Below, one piece after another: positions 1-8,742 of a stretch of 64,000 nucleotides of DNA; the stretch's first letter is position 1; every line of letters starts with the position of its first letter. Origin of the DNA: Devosia limi DSM 17137 (lineage in GTDB: Bacteria > Pseudomonadota > Alphaproteobacteria > Rhizobiales > Devosiaceae). The notes under the pieces were generated by a model. The model searched no databases. It was given only the letters and a program-made list of their open reading frames with translations, and was not told the DNA's origin. The stretch is taken from contig NZ_FQVC01000006.1 in NCBI RefSeq assembly GCF_900128975.1, positions 186,001-250,000 of the forward strand. The letters are read 5' to 3'. A program made the position numbers and the translations under genes.

Positions 1-74
1 ATCTGCCACATTCGAGAAGTCTTCATTCTTTCCTCCGACCGCCTGCTCCCACAGGCGGCAAATACGTCACGTCG

Positions 75-1079
75 TCAGGCCAGCCGGGCGACCGAGCTGC
101 GCACCTGCAGGGTCGCAGCCAGCACAATGCTCTCCGGCAGTTCTGCTGAACCTTGAATGCGGGACATCAGGCGGGCCCATGTCCTGTCTGCGATCTGATC
201 TATCGGCTGGCGAACCGCCGTCAGCGGCACCTTGCGCGCCGTCATCCAGGTGTAATCGTCGAAGCCGATCAGCGAGATGGCATCGGGTATTTCGAGGGAC
301 CCGCGCGCCAGGGCTGACAGCGCCGCAAGCGTGGTCACGTTGGTCATCGCGATAATGGCGGTCGGGTGCTGGTTGGCATTGAGCCACTCGCCCAGAATCT
401 CGGCGCCGGACTCGTGGTTGATACCAACCTCGATGACCCGCGGCGCCGGCACCCCACGGGCCGCGCAACAATCCGCCACGCCGCGGATACGATCCTGAAT
501 CGGGCGGAAGGCGCTGACCGAGGACGCAATGGCAATGGAGCGGTGCCCACAGTCGAGCAGATGCTGCGCCGCTTCCCAGCCTGCTGCGTGGTTGTCCACG
601 GTAACCGTGTCGACCGCCAGATCATCTTGCCCAACACGGTCGACAAGGATGATCGGCAGATTGGCGAATTCGCGCCGCAACAACTGCGGCACAGTATTGG
701 TTGCCGGCACTGCGATAATGCCCGAAGGGCGCCAGCCCATCAGTGCATCGAGACGCGCAGCCTCTACCGCCTCGTCATCCTGCGACGACACAACGATGAC
801 CTGATAGGCGACTGCGGCAGCCAATTGCTCGATGCGCGACACCAGCGAGGTGAAGAACGTATCGTTGAAATTGGGAACCAGCACACCGACGACCTGGGCA
901 CGGCCAGACTTGAGCTGTGAGGCCGCCCGATCCACCTGATACGACAATGCCCGGGCCGCATCGTTCACCCGCGCCGATAGTTCCGGGGTGACGACCTTGC
1001 GCCCCGAAAACACATTGGAGACGGTCGCAATAGAGACGCCTGCCATTTCGGCGACCTCCCTGATTGTGACTTTCGACAT
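75..1079 (-). CDS. LacI-family transcriptional regulator
   Basis: A 334-residue LacI/GalR repressor. The N-terminal helix-turn-helix reads VSIATVSNVFSG near residues 15-26, followed by a periplasmic-binding-protein-like effector domain with typical family phrases (VVGVLVPNFND, IIAVPATN, VTVDNHAAG, SLIGFDD). I chose the ATG at 1077-1079. An in-frame GTG at 1106 would add nine residues but would place the coding start inside the twin palindromes that look like this protein's own operators. It is the last gene of the minus-strand block, about 310 bases after the saccharopine-dehydrogenase-like gene, so it probably has its own autoregulated promoter and represses the neighbouring catabolic operon. 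The effector is unknown. Length is normal for the family. Confidence 0.93.
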   Translation of the reverse strand: MSKVTIREVAEMAGVSIATVSNVFSGRKVVTPELSARVNDAARALSYQVDRAASQLKSGRAQVVGVLVPNFNDTFFTSLVSRIEQLAAAVAYQVIVVSSQDDEAVEAARLDALMGWRPSGIIAVPATNTVPQLLRREFANLPIILVDRVGQDDLAVDTVTVDNHAAGWEAAQHLLDCGHRSIAIASSVSAFRPIQDRIRGVADCCAARGVPAPRVIEVGINHESGAEILGEWLNANQHPTAIIAMTNVTTLAALSALARGSLEIPDAISLIGFDDYTWMTARKVPLTAVRQPIDQIADRTWARLMSRIQGSAELPESIVLAATLQVRSSVARLA

Positions 1080-1091
1080 TCGCGCCGCCCG

Positions 1092-1122
1092 AGTTAAACG
1101 TTTCACTGTGAGTTAAACGTTT
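1092..1122. promoter_or_regulatory. Twin LacI-type operators
   Basis: The 12-mer AGTTAAACGTTT occurs twice, at 1092-1103 and 1111-1122, with a 19-base repeat interval. Each contains the perfect palindrome AAACGTTT with a central CG, as is usual for LacI-family operators. Both sit immediately upstream of the regulator start at 1079, so autoregulation is the simplest reading. Confidence 0.7.
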
Positions 1123-1393
1123 ATCTGCGCGATATCATGGTGTCAAGGCGATCGGTGCCGAAACGCTTGGTCGCTTGCCGGATGTTGCTATCGATAGGCG
1201 GCGCGCCCGTTGCTGCAATAATTTGGGCCTCGGCTTCTGGCCCGTTTTTCGAGGGCGAAGCCGAAGGAACCTGGCCGATGCCTGACCGGCCAACAGGGTC
1301 GGGTCAGGGGCTCGAATTAGGCAATGTAGCCAGTTCTGAATGGAGCCGCGCCAACGGGCCGCCAGACAGCGTTCGCGTGGCGTCTTTGGACGC
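1123..1393. other. Intergenic region, no gene seen
   Basis: This stretch lies between the operators and the end of the saccharopine-dehydrogenase-like gene. It should hold the LacI promoter and the terminator of the long operon. Short open frames here have no recognisable content and I see no strong hairpin. Confidence 0.5.
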
Positions 1394-2461
1394 TCAAAGA
1401 TCGTGAATGCTGCTTGCCCCAAGGTCGGCCAGCGCGGTGTGGTCGATGAAGCCGGACATGGGCAGGTCCCGGTTGGCCAGCCGGCCAATCAGGGCTGCCG
1501 CATAGCGGGAAGAGAGCTGCGCCAGGGCACTGCCACGATTGAGCGCCGGGCTCGCCTTCACGCATTTATAGAGCGACTTCTCCACCGGGCGACCATCGGG
1601 GGCAGTTCCCCGGGTCGTGATGTAGATGGTCACGACGTCATCCTCGATCCGCGTGAGGCTGGTTCCCAGCATTGAGCGCAGCAGGTCACGCCGATTGCAC
1701 AGGTTCAGATCGTGCAGCAGGAACTGCATGTAGTCGAGATGCCCCGGATAGCGCAGGGTCTTGAAGGTGAAATTCTTGATGCCGAGGCGCTGGAACGCAG
1801 CGACATCGCCGACGCCACCGGACGTGGTGAAGGCCTCGAGCGCCACGCCATCCAGCGTGAGAGTTTCGTGCTGTTCCATCGACGCGATTTCCTGAACGAG
1901 CCCACCCCGGAGTGCCAGGGCGGGATGCACATATTCGTCGATGGCGCTGTCGAGGTTCCAACTCACGCCATAGCCGAGCCGGTCCACCCGGAACCGGGGC
2001 AGCACGCCAACGCGAATGGTCAAATCCCCCGGCAGCGGGGTCTCGGCCAGCAAGCTCAGGGCAAGATTTTCCACCAGACCGGGCGAGAGACCGCAGCCCA
2101 GCATCACACTGCGCTGGGCCGCCAACGCCGCAAGGCTGCGGGTCACCTTCTCGTTCGGTTTGGAAAAATCGAGGAAGTGCACATTGGCTCTGGTGGCGAT
2201 TTCGGCAATCTGCACGGTCGAGCGATTGGGCACGGCCGACACGCAGAGGTCCTGGTCCTCCAGCAGAGCGAACAGCTCCTCCGCCTGCGAATAGCTGGCC
2301 AGCTGCGCCTTGACGCCCTCTGCCCGCGCCTTGTCCAGAGCCTCCTCGGACAGATCGACCAAGGTGACCTGATAGGCGCCAGCTGCCGAGAGATCGCGCG
2401 CCAACATGGTGCCGATCAGACCAGCGCCAACGATAGTCACCTTGAATGTCATCTGGCTCAA
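1394..2461 (-). CDS. Saccharopine/lysine 6-dehydrogenase-like oxidoreductase
   Basis: 355 residues. An N-terminal Rossmann fold carries GAGLIG at residues 12-17 and an acidic residue ending strand 2 (VDLS). It is followed by the saccharopine-dehydrogenase-like C-terminal domain, with the family phrase LRYPGH before a helix-rich segment. Relatives include L-lysine 6-dehydrogenase and carboxynorspermidine dehydrogenase, which oxidise or form secondary or primary amines with NAD(P). The start ATG overlaps the ABC ATPase stop by four bases (ATGA), so it is translationally coupled and is the last enzyme of the operon. In context it probably handles an amino or imino acid produced by the dehydrogenase/DapA-like/DapB-like enzymes. 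The substrate cannot be assigned from sequence. Confidence 0.8.
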   Translation of the reverse strand: MSQMTFKVTIVGAGLIGTMLARDLSAAGAYQVTLVDLSEEALDKARAEGVKAQLASYSQAEELFALLEDQDLCVSAVPNRSTVQIAEIATRANVHFLDFSKPNEKVTRSLAALAAQRSVMLGCGLSPGLVENLALSLLAETPLPGDLTIRVGVLPRFRVDRLGYGVSWNLDSAIDEYVHPALALRGGLVQEIASMEQHETLTLDGVALEAFTTSGGVGDVAAFQRLGIKNFTFKTLRYPGHLDYMQFLLHDLNLCNRRDLLRSMLGTSLTRIEDDVVTIYITTRGTAPDGRPVEKSLYKCVKASPALNRGSALAQLSSRYAAALIGRLANRDLPMSGFIDHTALADLGASSIHDL

Positions 2462-3246
2462 TTCCTAGTGCGAGAAACGAAGTTGCTCAGCCGTTCGTCC
2501 GACGGATTGAAGATAATCTCGTCCGGGCTGCCTTCCGCGGCGATGCGGCCCTTGTCGAGGAACAGCACACGGCTGGACACATCGGCGGCAAAGGCCATCT
2601 CATGCGTCACGATGGCCATGGTGATACCCTCGCGGGCAAGGGTGCGGATAACATCGAGCACTTCGCCGACGAGCTCAGGGTCCAGGGCGCTGGTGACTTC
2701 ATCAAGCAGGAGAACGCCCGGCTGCATCGCCAGCGCCCGGGCAATGGCCACACGCTGCTTCTGTCCGCCCGAGAGCTTGCTGGGATAGCTGTCATGCTTT
2801 TCTGCGAGGCCAACCAGGCCCAGGAAGTGCATGCCAAGGGCCTGCGCTTCGGCCTTGGGCATGCGCTTGACGCTGATCGGGCCCTCACACACGTTCTGCA
2901 GCACGGTCATGTGCGGAAACAGGTTGAAGTGCTGAAACACCATGCCGACATTGCGCCGCAACGTGCCGATGCCGATCTGATCACCCCGGTCGCGAAAACT
3001 GGGGATGACGGAGGCGCCCTGGTAGAGCACCTGGCCGCTGGATGGGGTTTCCATCATGTTGAGGCAGCGCAGAAACGTGGATTTGCCCGATCCCGAGGGC
3101 CCGATCAGGGCCACCACCTCCCCGCGCTGCAGGTCGAGGCTGAGATTCTGGAACACCTGCAGCTTCTGGAAGTTCTTGGACAGGTTTACCGCTTGCAGCA
3201 CTGGGCCGGTAAAGGCCGCATCATTGGTCCGGGCGAGGTCAGTCAC
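2458..3246 (-). CDS. Polar amino acid ABC transporter ATPase
   Basis: About 262 residues of the GlnQ/HisP type. It shows Walker A GPSGSGKST near residues 49-57, the signature LSGGQKQR, Walker B LLLDEVTSALDP and the H-loop VTHEM, so the ATPase is complete. I prefer the GTG at 3244-3246, which overlaps the permease stop (GTGACTGA). A TTG at 3279 would give a longer form overlapping the permease by about 40 bases. It energises uptake with the adjacent permease, and the binding protein is encoded divergently at 11.2 kb. Coupled translation with permease and downstream enzyme supports one operon. Confidence 0.92.
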   Translation of the reverse strand: MTDLARTNDAAFTGPVLQAVNLSKNFQKLQVFQNLSLDLQRGEVVALIGPSGSGKSTFLRCLNMMETPSSGQVLYQGASVIPSFRDRGDQIGIGTLRRNVGMVFQHFNLFPHMTVLQNVCEGPISVKRMPKAEAQALGMHFLGLVGLAEKHDSYPSKLSGGQKQRVAIARALAMQPGVLLLDEVTSALDPELVGEVLDVIRTLAREGITMAIVTHEMAFAADVSSRVLFLDKGRIAAEGSPDEIIFNPSDERLSNFVSRTRN

Positions 3247-3904
3247 TGGTGCGCATCCTCTTTTCGAGCAAGTCCGCAAGCTGGGTCACAGGCACCAGGA
3301 TCGCCAGATAGAGCAGCGCCATCACGGTGTAGGACTCGAGCGGACGGTAGGTCTGGCCGTTCACCACCGCCGCCATATAGGCGAGGTCAGCGACGGACAG
3401 GACCGAGATGAGTGAGGTGTTCTTGAACTGGATAACCGACTGGTTGATGAAAGACGGCAGCATCCGCTTGATGGCCTGGGGCGCAATGATACGCCACATC
3501 GCCTGGCTCGGGCTCATGCCGATGGCGGCAGCCGCCTCCTGTTGCCCCCGGTCGATCGAGATAATGCCGCCGCGGAAAATCTCGGCATAGAACGCGCCGA
3601 CATAAAGCGACAGCGTCAGCATCGCGGCGAAGTGGTTGTCGACATTGACGCCAACCAGCAACGGGAACGCGTAGTAGAACCACAGCAATTGCACCAGCAA
3701 TGGCGTGCAGCGGAAAAGCTCCTGATACAGACGGGCGAAATAGCCCAGAAAACGCCAGCGCGAAAGCCGGGCGGCGCAGGTGGCTATGCCGATCAACACG
3801 CCGAATACAATTGAGCCGACAGTGTATAACACCGTGACCTGGAGACCGAACCAAAAGAGGTCGAAATTCTGCCAGATTGAGTGGAAATCCCAAGTGTATG
3901 TCAA
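3239..3904 (-). CDS. Amino acid ABC transporter permease (HisM/GlnP type)
   Basis: 221 residues with several hydrophobic segments and the EAA loop (EAAAAIGMSPSQAMWRI...P) that docks the ATPase, as in His/Glu/Gln-type permeases. The start appears to be TTG at 3904. A strong AAGGAGGG Shine-Dalgarno lies about nine bases upstream, the next upstream in-frame triplets run into a stop, and no ATG or GTG is nearby. Only one permease gene is present, so it presumably acts as a homodimer. It follows the DapA-like gene after about 150 bases and is coupled to the ATPase. Confidence 0.9.
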   Translation of the reverse strand: MTYTWDFHSIWQNFDLFWFGLQVTVLYTVGSIVFGVLIGIATCAARLSRWRFLGYFARLYQELFRCTPLLVQLLWFYYAFPLLVGVNVDNHFAAMLTLSLYVGAFYAEIFRGGIISIDRGQQEAAAAIGMSPSQAMWRIIAPQAIKRMLPSFINQSVIQFKNTSLISVLSVADLAYMAAVVNGQTYRPLESYTVMALLYLAILVPVTQLADLLEKRMRTSD

Positions 3905-4055
3905 CGCTTAGGTCCCTCCTTTTCTTGTTCTGTGCTCGCGGTCCGAGCTGCGGCGCGCCGTCACTCCGATCCGACGGAATGCCACAAACCGAGGTCGGCG
4001 ACGGTGATTGTTAAGCAGCCCATCCAAGGGAACAATGCAAACCAATGCGCGCCGC

Positions 4056-4964
4056 TTAGCGAATTTCTTGAAAGCTGGCCTCGAAACGACCCAGCGTGTG
4101 CGCCAGCGATAGCCAGTTCGCCTCCGACATTGCCACCATGGGCAGGCGCATATCTGCCGAGGCCAGACCCAGATGGGCGAGAGCGGCTTTGACCGGGCCG
4201 GGATTGGCCTCGATGAACATGGCCGCCGTCAGCTCCGACAGCTGTTCGTGCAGCATCAGGGCGCGTTCCGTATCCCCTGACTGCCAGGCCCTGACCAGGG
4301 CGACCATCGCGGCGGGCGCATAGTTGGAAACAACGCTGGTCACGCCCACTGCGCCAGCGGACAGGAACGGCACGGTCAGGCCGTCGTCGCCGGAGTGGAT
4401 CACCAGGCGATCACCACAGCACAGGCGAAGCTTGGTCACCCGTTCGACCGACCCGCCGGCCTCCTTGATTGCCACGACATTGGCGCAGCTATCGAGAATG
4501 GCCTTGCAGGTCTCGGGCGCGATTTCGACGCCGCAGCGGCCAGGCACCGAGTAGAGCACGATGGGCAGGGAGGTGGCGGCAGCAATGGCCTGGTAGTGGG
4601 CGATGAGCCCGGCCTGGCTGGGCTTGTTGTAGTAGGGCGTGACGACCAGCAACATGTCGGCGCCCGCCGCTTCGGCCCGAAGCGCCTTGGCAATGGCGGT
4701 GCGCGTATCATTGGCCCCGGCGCCGGCCATGACGATGGCGCGACCGGCGGCCAGGCGCACGGTGCGGGCGATCAGCTCTGCGGCTTCGTCATCGCTGAGC
4801 GTTGCGGCTTCGCCCGTGGTGCCGACAGGCACCAGGCCGGCAATGCCGGCTGCCAGCTGGCGCTCCACCAACGCGTCGAAGGCATCATAGTCGATGGCGT
4901 CACCCTTGAAGGGGGTCACGAGTGCGGTGAACACGCCGGCAAGCTGGGCTCGATAGTCAGTCAT
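4056..4964 (-). CDS. DapA-family aldolase/hydratase (dihydrodipicolinate synthase-like)
   Basis: 302 residues forming a DHDPS/N-acetylneuraminate-lyase TIM barrel. GTTGE lies at 48-52, PYYNKPSQ near 110-117, the Schiff-base lysine is in AIKEAGG (about K167), and the Tyr-138/Arg-143 pair in YSVPGRCG matches the catalytic Tyr and substrate Arg of true DapA. The family also contains 4-hydroxyproline-pathway deaminases and keto-acid aldolases. Placement between a DapB-like reductase and a transporter, in a dehydrogenase operon, argues for catabolism or a side pathway rather than housekeeping lysine synthesis. The gene has AGGAGT before its ATG. Its start overlaps the DapB-like stop (ATGA). Confidence 0.88.
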   Translation of the reverse strand: MTDYRAQLAGVFTALVTPFKGDAIDYDAFDALVERQLAAGIAGLVPVGTTGEAATLSDDEAAELIARTVRLAAGRAIVMAGAGANDTRTAIAKALRAEAAGADMLLVVTPYYNKPSQAGLIAHYQAIAAATSLPIVLYSVPGRCGVEIAPETCKAILDSCANVVAIKEAGGSVERVTKLRLCCGDRLVIHSGDDGLTVPFLSAGAVGVTSVVSNYAPAAMVALVRAWQSGDTERALMLHEQLSELTAAMFIEANPGPVKAALAHLGLASADMRLPMVAMSEANWLSLAHTLGRFEASFQEIR

Positions 4965-5719
4965 GAATGTACTCCTGGTTGGGTGAGGGTGTCGGCAAGG
5001 CTGAATCGCCCGCGCTGTGCCCCTGATTCGACAAGCCAGCGGGCAGCGGCAAGCGCGCCTTCGGCATAGGCTGCTATGGTTTGAACCGAGCAGCGGAAGC
5101 TCATTTCACCGGCGCTCATATCGAACCGGACAATGGTGTCGCCCACGACATTGGCCTCGCGCTGGACGACGATATGGGGTGTCTCGATTGCGACGGTGGA
5201 GGCGGCCTGGCGGGCCTCCCGGATCAGCGCAGCCAGCTGCTGGGAGGTGCCGGACGGCTCGGCCTTCTTGTTGATATGGTAGGTCTCGATGATGGTGGGA
5301 TCAGCGCTGGGGGTCTGGCGGGCGAACTGCAGGACCGCGAGCTTGAACGCCTCGAAGCCGAAGGCAAAGTTGGGGCTGATCAACAGCGCCCGGTGACGGG
5401 CATGCCCCTCAAGCCTGGCCTGCTGGGCGGGGGTAAAGCCGGTCGTGCCGATAACCATGGGCAGGGCAAGGCGTGCCGATATCTCCTGCAGCTGCAGGCT
5501 GGCCGCCGGATTCGAGAAATCGATCACCACGTCGCAATAGCTGCGGAAATCGGCATCGGCCACCCGATACTCGATGCTGCCATTGGCGACCGGAGTGCCC
5601 AGCAATCGCGATTGCGGGGAGACAAAGGCCGCAGCCAGCTCCAGGCCGGGATCGGCCAGCACCGCCTCGACCAGTTTCAGGCCGACGCGCCCGGAGGCGC
5701 CCATTATTCCAACTCTCAT
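4961..5719 (-). CDS. Divergent DapB-like (dihydrodipicolinate reductase family) protein
   Basis: 252 residues with the DapB layout: GASGRVG nucleotide loop near residues 7-13, DFSNP, IGTTGF, and the C-terminal substrate domain with PSGT. The catalytic segment reads ETYHINKKAEPSGT. The first of the two canonical histidines is Tyr, while the second His and the Lys remain. The usual C-terminal substrate Arg (SSR in E. coli DapB) also appears replaced. This suggests a paralogue reducing a substrate other than dihydrodipicolinate. It is coupled to the DapA-like gene by a four-base overlap. Whether the pair makes or breaks down a cyclic imine is unknown. Confidence 0.82.
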   Translation of the reverse strand: MRVGIMGASGRVGLKLVEAVLADPGLELAAAFVSPQSRLLGTPVANGSIEYRVADADFRSYCDVVIDFSNPAASLQLQEISARLALPMVIGTTGFTPAQQARLEGHARHRALLISPNFAFGFEAFKLAVLQFARQTPSADPTIIETYHINKKAEPSGTSQQLAALIREARQAASTVAIETPHIVVQREANVVGDTIVRFDMSAGEMSFRCSVQTIAAYAEGALAAARWLVESGAQRGRFSLADTLTQPGVHS

Positions 5720-5757
5720 GTGACGCCTCCGATGACCGCGCAGGAGTTCATCGACAT

Positions 5758-7149
5758 TCAGTCGATGACCACTTTGGTTTCGGACATTTCGCGGATGGTG
5801 ATGCGGACACCCTCACGGCCCAGGCCGCTACCTTTGACACCGCCAAAGGGAACGTGTTCGGCCCGGAAATCGGGACCTTCATTGATCATCACCCCCCCCA
5901 CGATCAGATCGCGCGAGAAGGTCTTGATCAGCGCGTGATCATTGGTGAACACCCCGGCCTGCAGGCCATAGGCCCCCGCATTGACCTCGGCGATGACGGC
6001 TGCCGCGTCGCTGAAGCTGCGCGCAGCGATGATCGGCCCGAACGTCTCTTCGGCAATAACGGGTGCATCGGCCGCGATATCGGCAAGGATGGTGGGCTGA
6101 AACAGCGTGTCGTCGTGCTGACCCCCAGCCAGGAGGCGCGCGCCCTGGGCGATGGAAGCATCGACGCGGCCCTGAACCTGCCGGGCGGCGGCGAGATCGA
6201 TCACCGTGCCCATGTCGGTGGCCTCGGCCGCAGGATCGCCAAAGCTCACGGCGTTGACGGCGGCGACCAGCTTATCGAGGAAGACCGCCTCGATATCGCG
6301 ATGCAGGTACAGTTTCTTGGCGGCAGCGCAGCTCTGGCCGGCGATCTCGAAGCGGTGGCCGATAACCGTCTGGACTGCACGATCCAGGTCGGCATCGGGG
6401 AACACGAAGAGCGGATCATTGCCGCCCAGTTCCATCAGGCAGCGCACCAGGCCGGTGGTATTCTTGAGGGCGAGGCCTCCGGCCGTCCCGCCGGTGAAGG
6501 ACAGCAGGTTGATCGGCGAACGGGCCAGGGCGACGGCGATATCGGCACCGCCATGCACCATCTGGAACAGGCCCTCGGGAAAGCCGGCCTTGGCCGCCAG
6601 CTCAACCAGGCGGGCGGCCGCCAGCGGGGCCTTGGGTGATGGCTTGGCCACCACCGCATTGCCCGCGGCAATGCCCGGCCCAAGCTTGTGGCAGAGCAGG
6701 TTGAGCGGATAGTTGAATGGGGTGATGGCAGCAATGACGCCGACCGGCTCATAGGTAATGGTCGCCAGCTTGTCGGCTCCGCCTTCCACGATGGCGCAGT
6801 GCACCGCCTCGCCATCAAGGAAGGTCGCGGCGTCGCCGGAGAGCTTCAGCGTGTTCTGGGCCCGGCGCACCTCGTTGCGGGCCTCGCGGATGGTCTTGCC
6901 CATCTCGCTGGAAATGATCAGCGCCAGATTGTCCTGGTCGAGCGCGATCTGTTCGGCCAGGGCGTTGAGCAGAGCCCGCCGCATGGCGGGCGTCGAGCGC
7001 CGGAAGTCGCGCTGGGCAAGCGCGGCGCGCGCCACCGCGGCTTCGACATCGGCCGGGCTCGACTGCCCCACTTCACCCACCAGCTGGCCATTGAACGGAT
7101 TGATGACGCTCATGCGCGAAGAAAGGGATGCGTGATGGATCTGGTTCAT
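5758..7149 (-). CDS. NAD(P)-dependent aldehyde dehydrogenase
   Basis: 463 residues with a complete ALDH active site: Asn-146 (TPFNYPLN), Glu-240 in MELGGN, Cys-274 in GQSCAAAKK and the FTGGTAGG loop. It resembles semialdehyde, lactaldehyde or GAPN-type dehydrogenases. In hydroxyproline-type pathways an ALDH oxidises alpha-ketoglutarate semialdehyde, so the operon context fits oxidation of a semialdehyde released by the DapA-like enzyme, but this is inference. Start ATG at 7149 overlaps the stop of the FAD/BFD subunit (ATGA). A second in-frame ATG twelve residues later is possible. Confidence 0.93.
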   Translation of the reverse strand: MNQIHHASLSSRMSVINPFNGQLVGEVGQSSPADVEAAVARAALAQRDFRRSTPAMRRALLNALAEQIALDQDNLALIISSEMGKTIREARNEVRRAQNTLKLSGDAATFLDGEAVHCAIVEGGADKLATITYEPVGVIAAITPFNYPLNLLCHKLGPGIAAGNAVVAKPSPKAPLAAARLVELAAKAGFPEGLFQMVHGGADIAVALARSPINLLSFTGGTAGGLALKNTTGLVRCLMELGGNDPLFVFPDADLDRAVQTVIGHRFEIAGQSCAAAKKLYLHRDIEAVFLDKLVAAVNAVSFGDPAAEATDMGTVIDLAAARQVQGRVDASIAQGARLLAGGQHDDTLFQPTILADIAADAPVIAEETFGPIIAARSFSDAAAVIAEVNAGAYGLQAGVFTNDHALIKTFSRDLIVGGVMINEGPDFRAEHVPFGGVKGSGLGREGVRITIREMSETKVVID

Positions 7150-8495
7150 TGGTCTCTCGCAGATTGGTCGTGATGCGCAGGCTCGTCACCGAGCAGCGCG
7201 GAGATGGGCAACGGGCGCACTGGCCAGCGGCTGCCCGTGAGATCGGAAGCGACAAGGGGACTGCCCGGGTTCAGTTCGCAGGCAATGCGGGCGCTGTTAT
7301 CAGCGCAGAAACGTCCCTGGCAGGCCCCCATGGTGAAGCGACCATTGTGTTTGATTTCCCGGCCGGAGAGCGCTCCAGTGCCCCCCAGCAATAACTTGAG
7401 GTCCTGCAGGCGGCGCCGCTCGCAACGGCACACAATGGTCTCGTCGGGCAAAGCCGTCAGCCGGGGCGGCCCGGCAATGGGCGCAAACATCGTGGCAAGA
7501 ACGGCCTGGGCCGCTCGCTGGCGGGCAATGCCGTCCAGGCTGGCGGCAGCGTCGTTCGGCTTGCGGCTCAGATAGGCCGCCACATCGGCGGCCGCGCGCA
7601 TGCCATCGAGCTGCGAGGCGATCGCCCCGAGCGCCTCGCGGCAGTCGCCGGCCCGGGTGATGAACGGCATTGTTGTGGTGCCTGCCTGATCGGCGGGCAG
7701 GCCGAAATTGTTGGAGCGAATGCCGTCATGCAGCGCCACCTGGTCGATGAGCAGGGTTTCGCGGCGGCCATCGGCATGGCGCAGTTCGGCAGCGAGCTGG
7801 CTGCCGGCGCGGTCGAGGGCGATGAGCTCGGTGCCGCGCCGCCAGCTGATGCGGTGGCGGACGATACCGCTGAGATAGCCGAGAGCATCGGCGAGCAGTT
7901 CGGCGTGGGGCAGCAGTCCCAGGCCATTGCCGTTGATTGCCATGGGATTGCCGCTCTCGATGATGGCCACGGGCGCATTGCCCAGTGCCGCCATCTGCGC
8001 CGCCACTGCAATCAGCAATGGCCCATTGCCCGCCAGCAGCACCCGCCCCTGGGGCGCGGTGCCGGTTTCCTTCATCATCACCTGCAGGCCGCCGGCCGTG
8101 ACGACCCCCGGCAGGTCCCAGCCGGGGCGGGGGATAACTTTCTCGACCGCACCGACGGCGATGACCACGGCCCGCGCCCGCACCGACACCAGGCGCCCCT
8201 GATTGCGGTCCTCTATCAGCGTATTGCCGTGGCCATCGACCCCAACAAAGACGCTGGAAAAGCGGTAAGTGACAGCAGCATGCTGGATTGCTGCGTGCAG
8301 GTGCTGCCAGCGGCGCGCTGCGAACCTGCTCTGCTTGACGGGCCGGGCGCCCGCGATGGGCTGGCGATAGATTGCGCCGCCCAGCTGGGCCCGCTGGTCC
8401 ACCAGCTCGACATCGAAACCGCGCTGGCTCAGGGCGGTGGCTGCGGCAATGCCGGCCGGGCCGCCGCCGACAACGACAACATCACGATCAAACAT
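7146..8495 (-). CDS. FAD/NAD(P)-binding oxidoreductase with BFD-like [2Fe-2S] C-terminus
   Basis: 449 residues. The N-terminal dinucleotide fold has GGGPAG near residues 10-15, and a second pyridine-nucleotide fold includes the VIAVGAVEK and LLAGNGPLL regions. The C-terminal bacterioferritin-associated-ferredoxin-like domain carries cysteines in CRCER and GACQGRFC. This is the alpha subunit architecture of heterotrimeric octopine/nopaline/D-hydroxyproline dehydrogenases (OoxA/HcnB/LhpF-like), which passes electrons from the amino-acid-oxidising subunit. It overlaps the 2Fe-2S gene by eight bases and the ALDH gene by four, typical of a tightly coupled operon. Confidence 0.9.
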   Translation of the reverse strand: MFDRDVVVVGGGPAGIAAATALSQRGFDVELVDQRAQLGGAIYRQPIAGARPVKQSRFAARRWQHLHAAIQHAAVTYRFSSVFVGVDGHGNTLIEDRNQGRLVSVRARAVVIAVGAVEKVIPRPGWDLPGVVTAGGLQVMMKETGTAPQGRVLLAGNGPLLIAVAAQMAALGNAPVAIIESGNPMAINGNGLGLLPHAELLADALGYLSGIVRHRISWRRGTELIALDRAGSQLAAELRHADGRRETLLIDQVALHDGIRSNNFGLPADQAGTTTMPFITRAGDCREALGAIASQLDGMRAAADVAAYLSRKPNDAAASLDGIARQRAAQAVLATMFAPIAGPPRLTALPDETIVCRCERRRLQDLKLLLGGTGALSGREIKHNGRFTMGACQGRFCADNSARIACELNPGSPLVASDLTGSRWPVRPLPISALLGDEPAHHDQSARDQ

Positions 8496-8742
8496 GGCGT
8501 GCTCCCGCCGGTGTTATTGCCAACCCGGCCCGCGCCGGCGTGAGGCAGGCTTCACGCAGCACACCATCCACACTCACCAGGCAGGCCTGGCAGGCGCCGA
8601 TGCCGCAGAAATAGCGAGCGGGCTGGCCAAGCAGATCGGGCCCGAGATCGCGCACATTGGCTGCCGCAAGCGCCGCGGCAATGCTCTCACCATCGCGGAA
8701 TGCAATCGGCTGGTCGTTCCACAAGAAGCTGCGCTCGGTCAT
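8488..8742 (-). CDS. Small [2Fe-2S] subunit of D-amino acid/hydroxyproline-type dehydrogenase
   Basis: 84 residues with the plant-type ferredoxin cluster motif CGIGACQAC followed by a fourth Cys in REACLTPA. Proteins of this size between a DadA-like oxidase subunit and an FAD/BFD subunit are the gamma subunits of three-component amino acid dehydrogenases (HcnA/LhpB-like). It overlaps the oxidase gene upstream by four bases and the FAD/BFD gene downstream by eight, indicating coupled translation and a stoichiometric complex. Confidence 0.9.
   Translation of the reverse strand: MTERSFLWNDQPIAFRDGESIAAALAAANVRDLGPDLLGQPARYFCGIGACQACLVSVDGVLREACLTPARAGLAITPAGARHV

Noticed and set aside
1-74. Small hairpin CCGCCTG/CAGGCGG at 39-58 after the LacI gene
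   Set aside because: Seven-base stem without a T-tract. Could be a terminator but cannot be supported.
7728-8543. A 271-codon frame antisense to the FAD/BFD subunit
   Set aside because: Shadow of a GC-rich gene. No recognisable motif and no ribosome-binding site.
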